Assembly: GCA_902796535.1 (NCBI GenBank)
Contig: CADBPL010000166.1
Location: 1 to 7,668 of the forward strand
Reading direction: 5' to 3'
Length of the DNA: 7,668 nt
Source: Oscillospiraceae bacterium
GTDB lineage: Bacteria; Bacillota; Clostridia; Oscillospirales; Acutalibacteraceae
Shown: positions 7,593 to 7,668 of the stretch, piece after piece
Layout: every line of letters starts with the position of its first letter
Numbering within the stretch: position 1 is the first letter of the stretch
Notes under the pieces: generated by a model
Told to the model about the DNA's origin: nothing
The model's database searches: none
What the model saw: only the letters and a program-made list of their open reading frames with translations
Position numbers and translations under genes: made by a program

Positions 7593-7668
7593 GCCTCTGT
7601 AGCTCAGTCGGTAGAGCAGGGGACTGAAAATCCCCGTGTCGGTGGTTCGATTCCGCCCGGAGGCACCA
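7593..7668 (+). tRNA. tRNA-Phe (anticodon GAA)
   Basis: Complete cloverleaf. The acceptor GCCTCTG pairs with CGGAGGC (one U-G), the D-arm is GCTC/GAGC, and the anticodon arm is GGGGA-CTGAAAA-TCCCC with GAA at 7626-7628. The T-arm is GGTGG-TTCGATT-CCGCC. Discriminator A and encoded CCA, whose last base is the last base of the window. It lies 5 bases after tRNA-Asp; more tRNA genes may follow outside. Confidence 0.97.

Overview
This window reads as ordinary chromosomal DNA from a mid-GC member of the Bacillota, most likely a gut-type Clostridia (Oscillospiraceae/Lachnospiraceae range). That placement is inferred from purine-rich Shine-Dalgarno sites, near-consensus sigma-A promoters with 17-bp spacers, tRNA genes that encode their CCA ends, a type III pantothenate kinase, and a GH3 glycosidase with the permuted domain order reported from ruminococci and butyrivibrios. 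No genus is claimed. I see no mobile element, CRISPR array, phage gene or defence system.

The left part is read on the minus strand. At the left edge is potA, the ATPase of a spermidine/putrescine importer. It starts at a TTG codon, has its own strong promoter, and runs off the window just short of its expected end; the permease and binding-protein genes probably lie beyond. A 136-bp gap holding this promoter and a nested inverted repeat separates it from a four-gene minus-strand unit that begins near 6.4 kb: mscL (mechanosensitive channel with an added zinc ribbon), proC (proline synthesis, start overlapping the mscL stop), asnS (asparaginyl-tRNA synthetase, 15 bases after proC) and a GH3 beta-glucosidase-type enzyme after a 77-base gap. 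The only convincing promoter found for these four lies ahead of mscL, so they are inferred to be one operon. The first two genes could share an osmotic-adaptation role; the last two look like passengers.

The right part is read on the plus strand. coaX (CoA synthesis) is transcribed divergently from mscL; the two -35 boxes are 8 bp apart, and a 15-bp near-identical direct repeat sits in both promoters. After coaX, a near-consensus promoter and a short leader hairpin precede a tRNA cluster, Val(UAC)-Asp(GUC)-Phe(GAA), whose last CCA is exactly the end of the window.

No stretch longer than about 140 bases lacks a gene. The points most worth a second look are the GH3 translation start (a perfect Shine-Dalgarno stranded 60 bases upstream with a hairpin between), the zinc ribbon on MscL, the mscL-proC coupling, and the repeat in the divergent promoters. 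Nothing amounts to a clearly undescribed system.
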